The notes below the pieces were generated by a model. It did not search any database, was not told where the DNA came from, and saw nothing but the letters and a program-made list of their open reading frames with translations. A DNA stretch of 64,000 bases from Rhizobium sp. TH2 (GTDB lineage: Bacteria; Pseudomonadota; Alphaproteobacteria; Rhizobiales; Rhizobiaceae), in contig NZ_CP062231.1 of the NCBI RefSeq assembly GCF_024707525.1, positions 806,001-870,000 of the forward strand. The letters run 5' to 3'. Numbering within the stretch: the stretch's first letter is position 1; each line of letters begins with the position of its first letter. A program made the position numbers and the translations under genes. This document shows, piece by piece, positions 1 through 8,878 of the stretch.

Positions 1-283
1 GGGTCGGCAGGCCGAGCCTTATCAGCCGGTCGCGGGTGAAATCGGGCCAGCCCTTGCGATCATGGGAGCTCGGCGTCAGGTAGCCCGAGATCAGGAAGAA
101 GAAGCCCATGAAGAAGGCCTGGTTGACGGCTGCGAGCAGGGTCAGGACGAGACTGGACGTGCTCTTGTCATCCACCAGTCTCAGGAACCATCCGCCGCTG
201 GCGCCATAGGTGATGGCGCTATGATGCGCGATCACCAGGATCGTCAGAACGATCCTGATCCGGTCCAGATAATATGCGCGCAT
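1..283 (-). CDS. Acyltransferase family 3 protein (partial, 3' end outside window)
   Basis: The reverse strand encodes about 94 residues from an ATG at 283 and runs off the left edge. The N-terminus reads MRAYYLDRIRIVLTILVIAH, followed by hydrophobic segments and a GFFFLISGYL stretch. That is the start of membrane acyltransferase 3 family proteins (OafA/NodX-like), which transfer acyl groups to surface sugars in the inner membrane. The early conserved His of the family is present in the AHHS stretch. The acceptor cannot be deduced. The gene points out of the window, so its length and operon partners are unknown. Confidence 0.8.
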   Translation of the reverse strand, partial: MRAYYLDRIRIVLTILVIAHHSAITYGASGGWFLRLVDDKSTSSLVLTLLAAVNQAFFMGFFFLISGYLTPSSHDRKGWPDFTRDRLIRLGLPT

Positions 284-345
284 GCGAAAAACGTCCCTCG
301 AACTTCGGCGCACAATTTACGGAAAGGGCGGCAGGAATCAATGCG

Positions 346-1098
346 TTAATTGATCTCGTCGCGCAGTGCGGAGTAAATCACCTCATATCCCGGCCGCTTG
401 AAATGGCCGAAATCGTCGGCATAGTTCTCACAACGGTTTTTCGGCTCGTCGGGCGTGAGGTTAAGCGTGCTCTGCGCCTCGCCGTAACGGCCGCAGGTCA
501 TCCGCATGGCATCGACTTCGAAGTAGCGGGTTCTTTCGACCGTCGCGATCCAGCGGCGGACCTCGTGGTTGATCGACTTGCGCGCATCGTCGCGGAAATG
601 GAAATCGAAGCCACGCGGCGGGATGCCCATGACATGCACGGTCGCGCCCGGCCATGTCTCATGCGTCCTGCCCACCACCGCCTGGATGCCGGCGACGATC
701 GCGCAGGACGGCAGTTTCTCATCCGTAAGATTGTTGGTGCCGATCAGCACGACGACTTCGCGCGGATGCAGGTTGGTCGCGCCGAGCTTTTGCAGTTGCC
801 AGAGAATATGCTGTGTCCGGCTGCCGCCGACGGCGAAGTTCCAGACGCTACCCTTGCCGAACTGGGTCTCCGCGAGATCGCGCGGCCAGAAGGCAAGAAG
901 CGAGTCGCCGAGCAGGATGGTGTCCGCCTGGCTCGGCGGAGCCGCCAGCAGACCAGAGGCCTTTTCGAGCGCGCTGGTCCATTGATAGATCACAGGCGAC
1001 GTCGTGATCTCGATCGCATAGCGATTGCATTCCGATGCATGGGTGCTGAAAGCGCCAAGCACGACCAAACATGCAGCAACGAATAGAGTCTTCAACAC
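346..1098 (-). CDS. Secreted SGNH/GDSL-type hydrolase
   Basis: A 250-residue protein starting at GTG. Residues 1-22 form a signal peptide ending near THAS, so export to the periplasm or beyond is expected. Block I is GDSLL (catalytic Ser) near residue 65, a Gly follows in the AVGGSRT segment (block II), block III is GTNN, and DDFGHFKRPGY near the C-terminus supplies the Asp/His pair of block V. This is the layout of SGNH hydrolases acting on acyl esters of lipids or acetylated sugars. It lies 62 bases upstream of, and reads toward, the acyltransferase 3 gene, so a joint role in adding or removing acyl groups on a surface polymer is plausible but inferred. Confidence 0.82.
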   Translation of the reverse strand: MLKTLFVAACLVVLGAFSTHASECNRYAIEITTSPVIYQWTSALEKASGLLAAPPSQADTILLGDSLLAFWPRDLAETQFGKGSVWNFAVGGSRTQHILWQLQKLGATNLHPREVVVLIGTNNLTDEKLPSCAIVAGIQAVVGRTHETWPGATVHVMGIPPRGFDFHFRDDARKSINHEVRRWIATVERTRYFEVDAMRMTCGRYGEAQSTLNLTPDEPKNRCENYADDFGHFKRPGYEVIYSALRDEIN

Positions 1099-1193
1099 CC
1101 GCCCCGAAACAGAGTAACCACACTGCCTCCCACGGCAATCAATCTGCCATTGCCGGCCGGCTTGGGCAAGAGTCGTCTCCTCCCAAGAAATTG

Positions 1194-3383
1194 CTATGCG
1201 GTCTGCCGGAGCATCATACCCGTGGCGAAACGGGCCTCGTTGACGAGTATGTCGGCAAGCGCTTCGGCCGGCACCGGCTTGCCGTAGAGATAGCCCTGCA
1301 ATTCGTCGCAGCCGCAGAGTCGGAGGATCATGGCCTGCTCCTCGCGTTCCACGCCCTCGGCGGTGACAGGCAGGCCGAGCGACCGGGCAAGCGCCGTCGT
1401 CGCCTGCAGTATGCTGCGGGCTTCGTCGCTCGTATCGATCTCGGCGACCATGGATCGGTCGATCTTGAGGCGGTCGAATCCGAACTGGCGGAGATAGCCG
1501 ATGCTGGAGAAGCCGGAACCGAAATCATCGAGCGCGATCTTGACGCCCAGCGCCTTGAGCCGGTCGATCGACTGGCTCGCACGTTGCGGGTTCTGGATAA
1601 GATAGCCCTCGGTGAGCTCGAGCGTCAGGCGGGAGGGTTCGATCCCTGCTTCGTCCAGAATCCGGGCCACTTGTGTGGCGAATGTCGGGTTCCTGAGCTG
1701 GACCGGCGAGATGTTCACGGCGATCACGATGTCCCCCCAGTGCTTCGCCTTCTCGCAGGCCTGCTCCAGCACGAAAATGCCGAGTGGCTCGATCAGCCCG
1801 GTCTTTTCCGCCACGGGAATGAAGACGTCGGGCGATACCGGTCCGCGGGCGGGCCGGCTCCACCGCACCAGCGTTTCGACGGATGTGACCCGGAGTGTCG
1901 CGGCGCTGACGAGAGGCTGGAAGACGACGGTGAGTTGGCGGCGGTCGATCGCCACCCTGAGTTCGGCTTCCAGCGCGAGGATCATTTCGCGGTCGCTGTC
2001 CATCGAACCGTCATAGAGGAAGGCGCGTCCGCGTCCCATCTCCTTCGCCTTGTACATGGCGATGTCGGCGCGGCGCACGAGTTCCTCGCTGTTTATCGTC
2101 CCGATCTGAGAAGAGGCGACCCCGATCGAGGTGCCGACGGTCACGATCCTTTCGCCAATCTGGAATGGCTCGTCGAAGAAGGCGAGGATGACATCGGCGA
2201 GCTTCAAGGCAGCGGGATCGCAATTCTTCATGACGAAGGCGATGGCGAATTCGTCACCGCCGACGCGGGCAAGCGTCGCGCCCGGTGGAATGAGGCAGCG
2301 GAACCCGGCCGATACGCTGCGGATCAGGTCATCGCCGCAGCCATGGCCATAGGCATCGTTGACTTCCTTGAATCCATCCAGGTCGAGATAGAGCAGCGCG
2401 ACATCGGACTTGGCAAGTCTCGCCTCATCGATGAGGTCGTCCAGCGCGCGAAACAGGCCGGCGCGATTGAGAAGGCCGCTAAGCCGGTCTGTAACCGAGA
2501 GCTGCCGCGCCGCTTCCTCATCGGACCGCAGCCTCTTGGCCTCGATAAGTCCTATGGTGAAGACAGCCACCAAGAGAAAGCCGAACAGGCTCATCGCCGC
2601 GATCAGCTTGGTGCTCACCTGGCTGTAGGAGATGTCGCCCGGTGCCCGCGAGGGCCAGGTCAGCTTGGCCAGCACGGTGCCCGAGGGGTCCCAGACGGGC
2701 ACGAAATTGTCGACCTCGCTGGATGCCGTCGTGAGGTGCAGGCCGTCGATCACATAGGTGTCGGCGAGGTTCTGCACCTTGTTGTCGAGGTGGCGGGCGA
2801 AGATGAGAAACAGCCGCTTGTCCGAGGGCTGGTCGAGCGTGCCGGATTTGTTCCGGATCAATGCAATGCCGACAGCCGCGATCCCCGATTTCGTCCGGAT
2901 GAATGCCTTCGCCTCCGGAACCGCTGGATCGATAGGCGATAGCGCGCTGTCGAAAAGGATCCAGATCGACGGGGCGAAAAACTGGTCCATCGGCACGGTT
3001 TGCGGCTTGCCGTCCTGATAGGCCATCAACACATTGCGCTTGGCGTCGATCACGACGGCCACATCGAACAGCGCGCTGTTCACGGTCATGTCGCCGAAAT
3101 TGCTGATCATCCAAGCAAGGCCATTGGGATCATAGGCGTTGGCTGTCGCATCGTCCCAGGCCGCATAATCATTTAGGTTAGCGCCCAGTTGCGCGACGAA
3201 CGTCTTGAGAGCGCCATCCGTGGTCTGGCGGGAGCGTTCGTCATCGAGCCGGTTGGCGTGGTTGGAAACCTGTCCGATTGCTGACAGCACCGTGCCTCCG
3301 GCAACCATGACGATGATCACGACCGAGAGCAACAAGGATAGTATGGCGGTCCGGCGGCTAAACCGGTTCACTCCCGCGCGCAA
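1194..3383 (-). CDS. Membrane GGDEF/EAL protein (diguanylate cyclase / c-di-GMP phosphodiesterase) with CHASE4-like sensor
   Basis: A 729-residue protein with a TTG start preceded by AGGGA. Transmembrane segments lie at about residues 13-34 and 258-280 and enclose a periplasmic CHASE4-like sensor with a YAAWDDATANAY stretch. The cyclase domain has an intact GGDEF motif near residue 374 but no RxxD inhibitory site at the usual distance before it. The EAL domain carries ETLVRW near residue 503 in place of EALLRW, and keeps ELTEGY, DDFGSGFSS, KIDRS and EGVE, so phosphodiesterase activity is likely retained. Family knowledge gives synthesis and breakdown of cyclic di-GMP. Which activity dominates and what the sensor binds cannot be told. 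Confidence 0.93.
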   Translation of the reverse strand: MRAGVNRFSRRTAILSLLLSVVIIVMVAGGTVLSAIGQVSNHANRLDDERSRQTTDGALKTFVAQLGANLNDYAAWDDATANAYDPNGLAWMISNFGDMTVNSALFDVAVVIDAKRNVLMAYQDGKPQTVPMDQFFAPSIWILFDSALSPIDPAVPEAKAFIRTKSGIAAVGIALIRNKSGTLDQPSDKRLFLIFARHLDNKVQNLADTYVIDGLHLTTASSEVDNFVPVWDPSGTVLAKLTWPSRAPGDISYSQVSTKLIAAMSLFGFLLVAVFTIGLIEAKRLRSDEEAARQLSVTDRLSGLLNRAGLFRALDDLIDEARLAKSDVALLYLDLDGFKEVNDAYGHGCGDDLIRSVSAGFRCLIPPGATLARVGGDEFAIAFVMKNCDPAALKLADVILAFFDEPFQIGERIVTVGTSIGVASSQIGTINSEELVRRADIAMYKAKEMGRGRAFLYDGSMDSDREMILALEAELRVAIDRRQLTVVFQPLVSAATLRVTSVETLVRWSRPARGPVSPDVFIPVAEKTGLIEPLGIFVLEQACEKAKHWGDIVIAVNISPVQLRNPTFATQVARILDEAGIEPSRLTLELTEGYLIQNPQRASQSIDRLKALGVKIALDDFGSGFSSIGYLRQFGFDRLKIDRSMVAEIDTSDEARSILQATTALARSLGLPVTAEGVEREEQAMILRLCGCDELQGYLYGKPVPAEALADILVNEARFATGMMLRQTA

Positions 3384-3532
3384 ATGAATTTCCCTGCTAG
3401 ATATTCAATGCCCACAATCTCTTGGAAATCCATTGAGGAAGCCTTAACACGCTCGTATTTCAGTCCTTTCTCCGGAACCAAAGTCCTCTCCCGTTGATTG
3501 TGAAAGCAATCAATCAAACAATGGAGGCGACA

Positions 3533-4033
3533 ATGCCCATAGAGCCTAGGGACACGAGCGAAACCGCCCGCGAGGAAGACTATCGCGACTACGAGGAGCG
3601 TGACCTCGATGAAGGGTGGCCTTATGCGGATGCGGACGGCAGCCGCGGTCGCAAACGCAACGTCGCCTATGGGCAACCTGCGGCCAATTTCGATGCCGAG
3701 GAAAATCAGGGAGTGGAGATCGCGGGACAAACGGCCATCGTGAGCGAAGGCGGTCCAGCTCTATCGAGGGCCATTGCCCATGGCGCGATCGATGACGATG
3801 CCCTGGAAGAGGAGATATCCGACAGGCTTTCCCTCGACGATCGGATTGACGAGAGCCAGATCACCGTCACCGTTCATGGCGGCATCGCCCAGCTTGACGG
3901 CAGTGTCGAGACGCGCGAGGAGCAATTCGTTGCCGAGCAGATCGTCGAAGGCGTTTCCGGCATCCGCATCGTGCGCAACAAGCTTGTACTCACCGGCCTC
4001 GATAGCCACATTCCATATGACGCAACGGAATAG
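3533..4033 (+). CDS. BON domain protein
   Basis: A 166-residue protein. I chose the ATG at 3533 because GGAGG lies five bases upstream; a TTG at 3494 in the same frame has no such site. The N-terminal half is acidic and rich in Asp, Glu, Tyr and Arg and looks disordered. Residues from about 100 form one BON domain with the typical core ITVTVHGGIAQLDGSVETRE. BON domains bind phospholipid or membrane surfaces and occur in envelope-stress proteins such as OsmY. No signal peptide is evident, so location is uncertain. The next gene starts seven bases downstream, implying co-transcription. Confidence 0.82.
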   Translation: MPIEPRDTSETAREEDYRDYEERDLDEGWPYADADGSRGRKRNVAYGQPAANFDAEENQGVEIAGQTAIVSEGGPALSRAIAHGAIDDDALEEEISDRLSLDDRIDESQITVTVHGGIAQLDGSVETREEQFVAEQIVEGVSGIRIVRNKLVLTGLDSHIPYDATE

Positions 4034-4040
4034 ACGACAG

Positions 4041-4481
4041 ATGTCGCACGCCGATCCTTTCGATCTCGACCGCTTCGTGATGGCACAGGCGCCGGTCTAT
4101 GACATGGCGCTCGCCGAACTTATCGGTGGCAAGAAGCTTTCGCACTGGATGTGGTTCGTGTTCCCGCAATTGCGTGGGCTCGGTCGCTCATCGACGGCGC
4201 AGCAATTCGGCATCGATACGCTCGACGAGGCGCACGCCTACCTCGCCCATCCGGTTCTCGGCGTGCGGCTCAGGGAAAGTATCAACGCCGTGCTCGATTG
4301 CGGTGAGACATCACTGCACGAGATATTCGGTTCGCCCGACGACGTGAAGTTCTGTTCATCGATGACGCTCTTCGCACTTGCCGCCCAGGGGGATGGCGAG
4401 ATCTTCGATATGGCGCTGTCGAAATTTTGCGGCGGCGCAAAGGACGAGCAGACGCTGGCGCTTCTCAACATCAGCGCCTGA
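4041..4481 (+). CDS. DUF1810 family protein
   Basis: A 146-residue protein with family hallmarks: DPFDLDRFVMAQ at the start, GGKKLSHWMWFVFPQLRGLG in the first third, then a Tyr-Leu/His-Pro-Val-Leu-Gly-Xaa-Arg-Leu segment and FGSPDDVKFCSSMTLFA. DUF1810 is a small alpha-helical cytosolic family related to the NADAR fold; its reaction is not established. It starts seven bases after the BON gene and probably shares its mRNA. It converges with the stress protein that ends at 4482, with no gap. Confidence 0.88.
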   Translation: MSHADPFDLDRFVMAQAPVYDMALAELIGGKKLSHWMWFVFPQLRGLGRSSTAQQFGIDTLDEAHAYLAHPVLGVRLRESINAVLDCGETSLHEIFGSPDDVKFCSSMTLFALAAQGDGEIFDMALSKFCGGAKDEQTLALLNISA

Positions 4482-5081
4482 TCAGAGCCGGCTGATCGGT
4501 CGCGCGGTTTGCGGTCCACCTCGATCCAGATCGAGATAGGGTGGAGCATGATCGTCGAAGCGCGCCCAGCCTTCCTCAGCCAACGCGTCGCGTCGTGCCG
4601 CGACATCGACGCTGTGCTTGAGGAATATCGCCTCGGTCGCGATGACCAGATCGTCAGCCACCTGAACCGTCACCAACGTTCCGCCGCGACGCAAGCCTTC
4701 GGCAAAGACATGGGCATCGCTTTCGCTCACCCCGTGGCCGGCAATCCATGCCACGAAGCCGCCCGCGGCGCCGCCCAATATGGCACCGGTCGCGGCACCA
4801 GCTGCCGTCGTCATCAGCCAACCCGCACCCACGACCGGCCCGATACCCGGGAGCGTGAAGAGCCCAAGCCCTGCGAGGAGGCCGCTTGCGCCGCCGGCAA
4901 TGGCGCCGAGGCCTGCGCCGGTTTCGGCGCCGGCTTCGCTCTCGGAACCGTCGGCGTACCAGTCGCCTGCATTGTTGGCGAGGATGCTGATATCCGTACG
5001 GGGAACGCCCCGGTCGAGAAGGTCGGTGATGGCGGCCATGGCGTCGTCACGATGATCGAAGAGTCCGGCGATCGTTTTCAT
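4482..5081 (-). CDS. Glycine-zipper general stress protein (YflT/GsiB-like N-terminal domain)
   Basis: A 199-residue protein. The ATG at 5081 has GGAGG eight bases upstream and is preferred over ATGs further out. Residues 1-40 (KTIAGLFDHRDDAMAAITDL) match the N-terminal domain of general stress protein 17M types. Residues 60-125 are a Gly/Ala-rich glycine zipper able to insert into or associate with membrane. A paralogue of the same layout lies at 45020-45616. A possible EcfG-type promoter, GGAAC-N17-CATT on the reverse strand near 5115-5140, fits stress control but is imperfect. The molecular function of the family is unknown. Confidence 0.8.
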   Translation of the reverse strand: MKTIAGLFDHRDDAMAAITDLLDRGVPRTDISILANNAGDWYADGSESEAGAETGAGLGAIAGGASGLLAGLGLFTLPGIGPVVGAGWLMTTAAGAATGAILGGAAGGFVAWIAGHGVSESDAHVFAEGLRRGGTLVTVQVADDLVIATEAIFLKHSVDVAARRDALAEEGWARFDDHAPPYLDLDRGGPQTARPISRL

Positions 5082-5145
5082 TGGCTCGTCCTCCATTGCG
5101 TTCAATCTACCATGAAATGCGCCGGTGATCAGCCGAGTTCCGCAA

Positions 5146-5739
5146 TCAGAACTTCTTGCTCAGGAAGGGCGATCCCTCGAGACCGAACCGCAGCGGTTCA
5201 CCCACTGCCTTGGTGATGCCGATACGCGGCCCTACCACCACGGGCCTTGGCTCAAGGTTCGCATGCAATTCGAAGGGTGGTTCGAAGAGCGATTTCCCAT
5301 CATCAGCGCCTGATATGCCAAGCGCATCGCAAAGCCGTCCGGGCCCCGATGCCAGCAAGCGTGGTGGCATGTCGCCCCGGCGCTCGCTCATTTCATGCAG
5401 GCCGAATTCGGGCTGGAACGCGCGGATCAGCACGGCCGAACCGGGCAAGCACACGAAATTGAGACACCAATGCATGCCATAGATGCGGTAGACATAGATG
5501 CACCCCGCCGGGCCGAACATCGCGGCATTGCGCAGCGTCTGGCCCCGAAAACTATGCGAAGCCTGATCGCCGGGATGATAGGCCTCGGTTTCCACGATCG
5601 TACCGCCCACGCCCTCGTAGAGTAGCGTCACCCCAATGAGATCGCGTGCAACGGCTTCCGGCGGCCGTTCGAAGAAATCGCGGGTCAGGCGCTCCGGTTT
5701 TTCGACGTTGGGTGGTTCGATCGTCTTCTGATCGCTCAT
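5146..5739 (-). CDS. mpg: 3-methyladenine DNA glycosylase (AAG/MPG family)
   Basis: A 197-residue protein with all family blocks: RDLIGVTLLYEGVGGTIVETEAY, then DQASHSFRGQTLRNAAMFGP and AGCIYVYRIYGMHWCLNFVC, and a C-terminal GPRIGITKAVGEPLRF. It removes alkylated purines such as 3-methyladenine and hypoxanthine from DNA, flipping the base into a pocket and starting base excision repair. The VETEAY Glu is the catalytic residue in the human homologue. Length is usual for bacterial members. It lies upstream of the stress protein on the same strand, so co-transcription is possible. Confidence 0.93.
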   Translation of the reverse strand: MSDQKTIEPPNVEKPERLTRDFFERPPEAVARDLIGVTLLYEGVGGTIVETEAYHPGDQASHSFRGQTLRNAAMFGPAGCIYVYRIYGMHWCLNFVCLPGSAVLIRAFQPEFGLHEMSERRGDMPPRLLASGPGRLCDALGISGADDGKSLFEPPFELHANLEPRPVVVGPRIGITKAVGEPLRFGLEGSPFLSKKF

Positions 5740-5809
5740 GCCTGTTCCTCGCGGTAATCCACTACGAGAACGTAGAGCGCGAGTCTAAGTTCAGGTGCAA
5801 CAAGCAGAT

Positions 5810-5950
5810 TCAATTGACGGGAGGATTGGTATTCTGCTGATCCTGCTTGGCCAGTTCGCGGCCTAGATTTCTGAGGCGGCGGCCCGCCAAGGCACCGATG
5901 GCCAGGTAGGTCAGCATGATTCCAGCTCCGATGAGTATACCTGTCAGCAT
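5810..5950 (-). CDS. Possible 46-residue single-pass membrane protein
   Basis: An open frame too short for most callers: MLTGILIGAGIMLTYLAIGA forms one transmembrane helix, followed by a basic stretch (GRRLRNLGRELAK) and a polar tail ending in NPPVN. The frame stays open upstream to about 6110 but without any start codon. The ribosome site before the ATG is weak. The helix followed by positive charges suits an N-out small membrane protein. I do not recognise a family. Chance coding cannot be excluded. Confidence 0.4.
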   Translation of the reverse strand: MLTGILIGAGIMLTYLAIGALAGRRLRNLGRELAKQDQQNTNPPVN

Positions 5951-6134
5951 GGCGATACCCAGATGTGCGGACCGGATGGTCCCATCAAGGAAACGCCATT
6001 CTTGCCGGGATGTTCCGCAAGACGGTGCCGATTTTGGGCTTGCCTGCCTTATTCCGCCCGCAAGTATGTCGAAATCTCGCCGCCCTGCTGAATTATCACG
6101 GTAAAAACGTCCCTGATTACGGAGTTAAGTCAAG

Positions 6135-8201
6135 TTGACCGATGTTACGGTGAAATTCGAACCCGGTTCCGATGCCGCGACGATCGTACTGCGCGGTGCG
6201 GTGGTCGTTGAGCCACGTTTCCGGTTGCGCGATACCGCGACCGAGAAGTTCCTGACCAAGCGCGGCTGGAGCAAGTCGCCGGCCTTCCTGCCCGGCGAAG
6301 CGGAGACCGAGGGAGACCTCACGGTATTGGTGCTGGACGCCGATCTCGCGCGCCGCGTCACCGCCGGCATGAATCTTTCGCTCGAGCAACCCGCCTCCAA
6401 TGTCTTCGCCACGGTTAGCTGGCCCGCGACGAGTGTCAACCCGGCGCCGGAAAGCGCCGATGAGCTGGAAGCCGAAGACGATGCGCCGACCTCGCTCCAA
6501 CTAGCGACCCGCGAAACGGCCGATGCGCAGGTCGATCCAGTGCCGGAAAACGACGACGATCTCGAAGCCTCCGACGATGCGCCGACCTCGCTCGAGCCGG
6601 CGATCCGGGAAGAGGCCATCCTGCCGTTCCGTGCGCCGGATGTCGTTGCCAGTAAGCCGGAAAGCACCGACGATGAGGATGAGGATGGTGAGCCCGGCCG
6701 TTCCTGGGGGCTCGTGGCGGCCGCAGCGGTGCTCTTCCTCGTGCTCGGCTCGCTCCTGACCTATTTCTGGCAGAGCTCCACCTATGAGAGCGACCTCCGA
6801 ACCGCAATGCGGGCGCTGGAATCGCAGCGCGATCAGGAAAAGGTCGCGTTCGAAAAGCGCCTTGCCGAGGCCTCGTCGAGCGCGGATAGCTCTTCTACGG
6901 ATACGATCGCCAACCCCCAGATCGCCAGCCTGACGGACCAGACCGCGCAACTGACCAAGGATCGCGATACCGCACGCAATGCGCTTGCCGACCAGCAGAA
7001 TGCCGTCAAGGACCTCGAACAGCGTCTCGCGACAGCCAATGGCGAAATCGAAACGCTGAGGGCCGCCCAGGAGGCTGATGCGACGGAGCAGTCGGCGGTG
7101 TTCAATGACCGCATCACGACGCTTACGGCCGAACTCGACAAGGCCCGGAAAGAACTGACCACGGCCGGAAGCGACCTCCGGCAAAAAGACGAGTCGCTGG
7201 CAAAGTCCGAGACCGATCTCAAGGCCGCGAACACAGAAATCGCCGCTCTGAAGGCGGCAGCCGGCGAAGAGCAGGATACCCGCAACGAAGCGCTCGATAC
7301 CAAGATGAAGTCGCTCGGGGCGGAACTCGACAAGGCAAGCCAGGACCTCGCCGATCGCGACAAGGCGCTGCGCGATGTCCAAGCCAAGCTTTCCGTCGCC
7401 AATGTCCAGATAGAGGCGCTGAAGCAGGTCGCCGGCAAGGCAACGGAATCCGATCTCGAACGCTCGACGCTGGCCGACCAGATCACCGACCTGACGACCA
7501 AGCTCGACAAGGCCGACAAGGATCTCGCCGCGAGGGAACAGGACTTTGCCGCGAAGGAAAAGGAACTCGCCAAGGCCAAGACCAGCCTCGACGCGGCCAA
7601 CGCGTTGCTTTCCTCCAATGCCGAGGAAATCAAGCGGCTTACCGCTGCGAAGACTACAGGTCCGGCGGTGAACCCCGAGCCAGGCGAACAGCCGGCCGGG
7701 CTTCAGCAGGAGCGTGATCTTTACGCCAAGGAGCTTTCTACCATGACCGAGAGCTTCTCGGCACTGAAGGCTGAAAAAGACAAGCTGGCCGAGACGGTGA
7801 AGACCCTGGAAGAGCAGGTCGCAAGCGTGGGTACGAGCACGTCATCCAGCGGCACACGTGCCGTCTGGGGTGCGACCGCGATCGACCGGTCCGGCGCGGT
7901 CTACTCGCTGCAGAACCAGATCGCCGAGAAATCGGCGACCGAAAATGTCCTGGCGCTCTGCCGTGGCAAGTCGCAAGCCGGTTGCGAAGCGCTCAAGACC
8001 TATTCGAACAGCTGCTTCAGCGTCGCCCGCATTGAAGGCGAGGGACCGCGCAACGACAATTTCGGCTTCTCGGTGAACAAGGACTGGAAATCGGCCGAGG
8101 CTGCCGCGGTTCGCCAGTGCGAGGAACTGGGTGCGGATTGCACGGTCCGCTTCACAGCGTGCTCGCCCGATGTGCTCTCGAAGCCGGCGGTGAACCAGTA
8201 G
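6135..8201 (+). CDS. Large membrane-anchored coiled-coil protein with C-terminal DUF4189 domain
   Basis: A 688-residue protein with TTG start and GGAG eleven bases upstream. Residues 1-105 form a beta-rich cytoplasmic module. Residues 106-185 are an acidic linker with two diverged repeats ending EDDAPTSL and SDDAPTSL. One transmembrane helix lies at about 190-212, then a long heptad-rich coiled coil of about 350 residues built from repeated AELDKA/DLAARE-like units. The C-terminal 110 residues start with WGATAIDRSG and hold paired cysteines, matching DUF4189. The layout suggests a cytoplasmic sensor tied to a periplasmic rod and globular head, perhaps in envelope spacing. Function is unknown. 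Confidence 0.8.
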   Translation: MTDVTVKFEPGSDAATIVLRGAVVVEPRFRLRDTATEKFLTKRGWSKSPAFLPGEAETEGDLTVLVLDADLARRVTAGMNLSLEQPASNVFATVSWPATSVNPAPESADELEAEDDAPTSLQLATRETADAQVDPVPENDDDLEASDDAPTSLEPAIREEAILPFRAPDVVASKPESTDDEDEDGEPGRSWGLVAAAAVLFLVLGSLLTYFWQSSTYESDLRTAMRALESQRDQEKVAFEKRLAEASSSADSSSTDTIANPQIASLTDQTAQLTKDRDTARNALADQQNAVKDLEQRLATANGEIETLRAAQEADATEQSAVFNDRITTLTAELDKARKELTTAGSDLRQKDESLAKSETDLKAANTEIAALKAAAGEEQDTRNEALDTKMKSLGAELDKASQDLADRDKALRDVQAKLSVANVQIEALKQVAGKATESDLERSTLADQITDLTTKLDKADKDLAAREQDFAAKEKELAKAKTSLDAANALLSSNAEEIKRLTAAKTTGPAVNPEPGEQPAGLQQERDLYAKELSTMTESFSALKAEKDKLAETVKTLEEQVASVGTSTSSSGTRAVWGATAIDRSGAVYSLQNQIAEKSATENVLALCRGKSQAGCEALKTYSNSCFSVARIEGEGPRNDNFGFSVNKDWKSAEAAAVRQCEELGADCTVRFTACSPDVLSKPAVNQ

Positions 8202-8218
8202 AATTGTTCTTTTGTCGC

Positions 8219-8244
8219 GGAACAAGAACATCCTCCCGTACGTT
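8219..8244 (+). promoter_or_regulatory. Candidate EcfG general-stress promoter
   Basis: GGAAC at 8219-8223, then 17 bases, then CGTT at 8241-8244: an exact match to the alphaproteobacterial EcfG consensus (GGAAC-N16/17-CGTT). It lies 31 bases before the DUF982 gene at 8275. The -35 overlaps the right arm of a TTGTTC/GAACAA hairpin (8204-8225) that may end the preceding gene. Confidence 0.65.
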
Positions 8245-8274
8245 GCGCAAAAGCGCTGCGTTTGGGAGGAAAAA

Positions 8275-8526
8275 ATGCAAGGCCAATATTGGAAGAAATC
8301 CGTCCAGCTCGAACTCGCTGCCGCCGGCGGATTGCGCATTGTGACCAGCACCGACGAAGCGGCGCGTTGCCTGCTCTATAAGTGGCCGGATCAGTCGAGC
8401 AAGGCCTATCACCGCGCCAAGGGCATGTGCCTCGATGCGCTGGAAGGCCGCAAGCCTGACGAGGAGGCACGCCAGGCCTTCATCGATGCCGCGCTGGAGG
8501 CGCATATCAACGTTCGCGTTCAGTAA
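8275..8526 (+). CDS. DUF982 family protein
   Basis: An 83-residue protein starting at ATG 8275 with GGGAGGA five bases upstream. It follows the family pattern: an early basic-hydrophobic strand, RIVTSTDEAARCLLYKWP, an Ala-Tyr-His then Cys-Leu-Asp-Ala-Leu-Glu-Gly segment, and EEARQAFIDAALEAHINV. DUF982 proteins are small, of unknown function, and often many-copied in rhizobia. A second copy is at 38958-39257 and a remnant at about 32121-32225. The EcfG-like promoter just upstream points to stress induction. Confidence 0.85.
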   Translation: MQGQYWKKSVQLELAAAGGLRIVTSTDEAARCLLYKWPDQSSKAYHRAKGMCLDALEGRKPDEEARQAFIDAALEAHINVRVQ

Positions 8527-8580
8527 GGCTCCAGCGTCCGGAGCTACTTGCTCAATCGCCCGGAAAGCTGCGCGGCGGCC

Positions 8581-8606
8581 GGAACGATCACGAGACCCTG
8601 CGGGTT
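8581..8606 (+). promoter_or_regulatory. Candidate EcfG-like promoter before DUF6894 gene
   Basis: GGAAC at 8581-8585, then 17 bases, then GGTT at 8603-8606; three of four -10 bases match CGTT. It lies 30 bases before the ATG at 8636, where a GGGAG ribosome site is present. Confidence 0.45.
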
Positions 8607-8635
8607 AACCATCATTAGGGTTAGGGAGATTTCCG

Positions 8636-8869
8636 ATGCCGCATTTCTATTTCACGACGGTGGCCGGCGATGGCACGATCCAGTCACAGATTCCCGCCGA
8701 ATTCGATGATACCGAACTGGCAAAGCTCGAGGGCCGCCGCATCCTTGCCAATCTCGCATCCGATGGCCTGCCGCGCGAGCCGCTCGACATGATGTCCGTC
8801 GAGATTTACGACGCCGATCGCAAACCCTTGTTCGAGCTTCGCCTGGCCTTGCAGGAGATCGTGAAGTAG
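8636..8869 (+). CDS. DUF6894 family protein
   Basis: A 77-residue protein starting MPHFYFTTVAGDG, with a central Ala/Leu helix and a C-terminal VEIYDADRKPLFELRLAL strand pair. This matches the DUF6894 pattern of an early aromatic strand and a late V-x-D/E-x-G/R-x-P-L-F-x-L segment. Function unknown; such genes are abundant in rhizobia and often look stress-regulated. A broken homologue lies at 40519-40744. The candidate EcfG-like promoter upstream supports stress control. Confidence 0.75.
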   Translation: MPHFYFTTVAGDGTIQSQIPAEFDDTELAKLEGRRILANLASDGLPREPLDMMSVEIYDADRKPLFELRLALQEIVK

Positions 8870-8878
8870 TTTGAGTTG

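Noticed and set aside
1071..2942. 623-residue forward frame opposite the GGDEF/EAL gene
   Set aside because: It is antisense to a gene with intact catalytic motifs and shows no domain of its own; long antisense frames are expected in GC-rich DNA.
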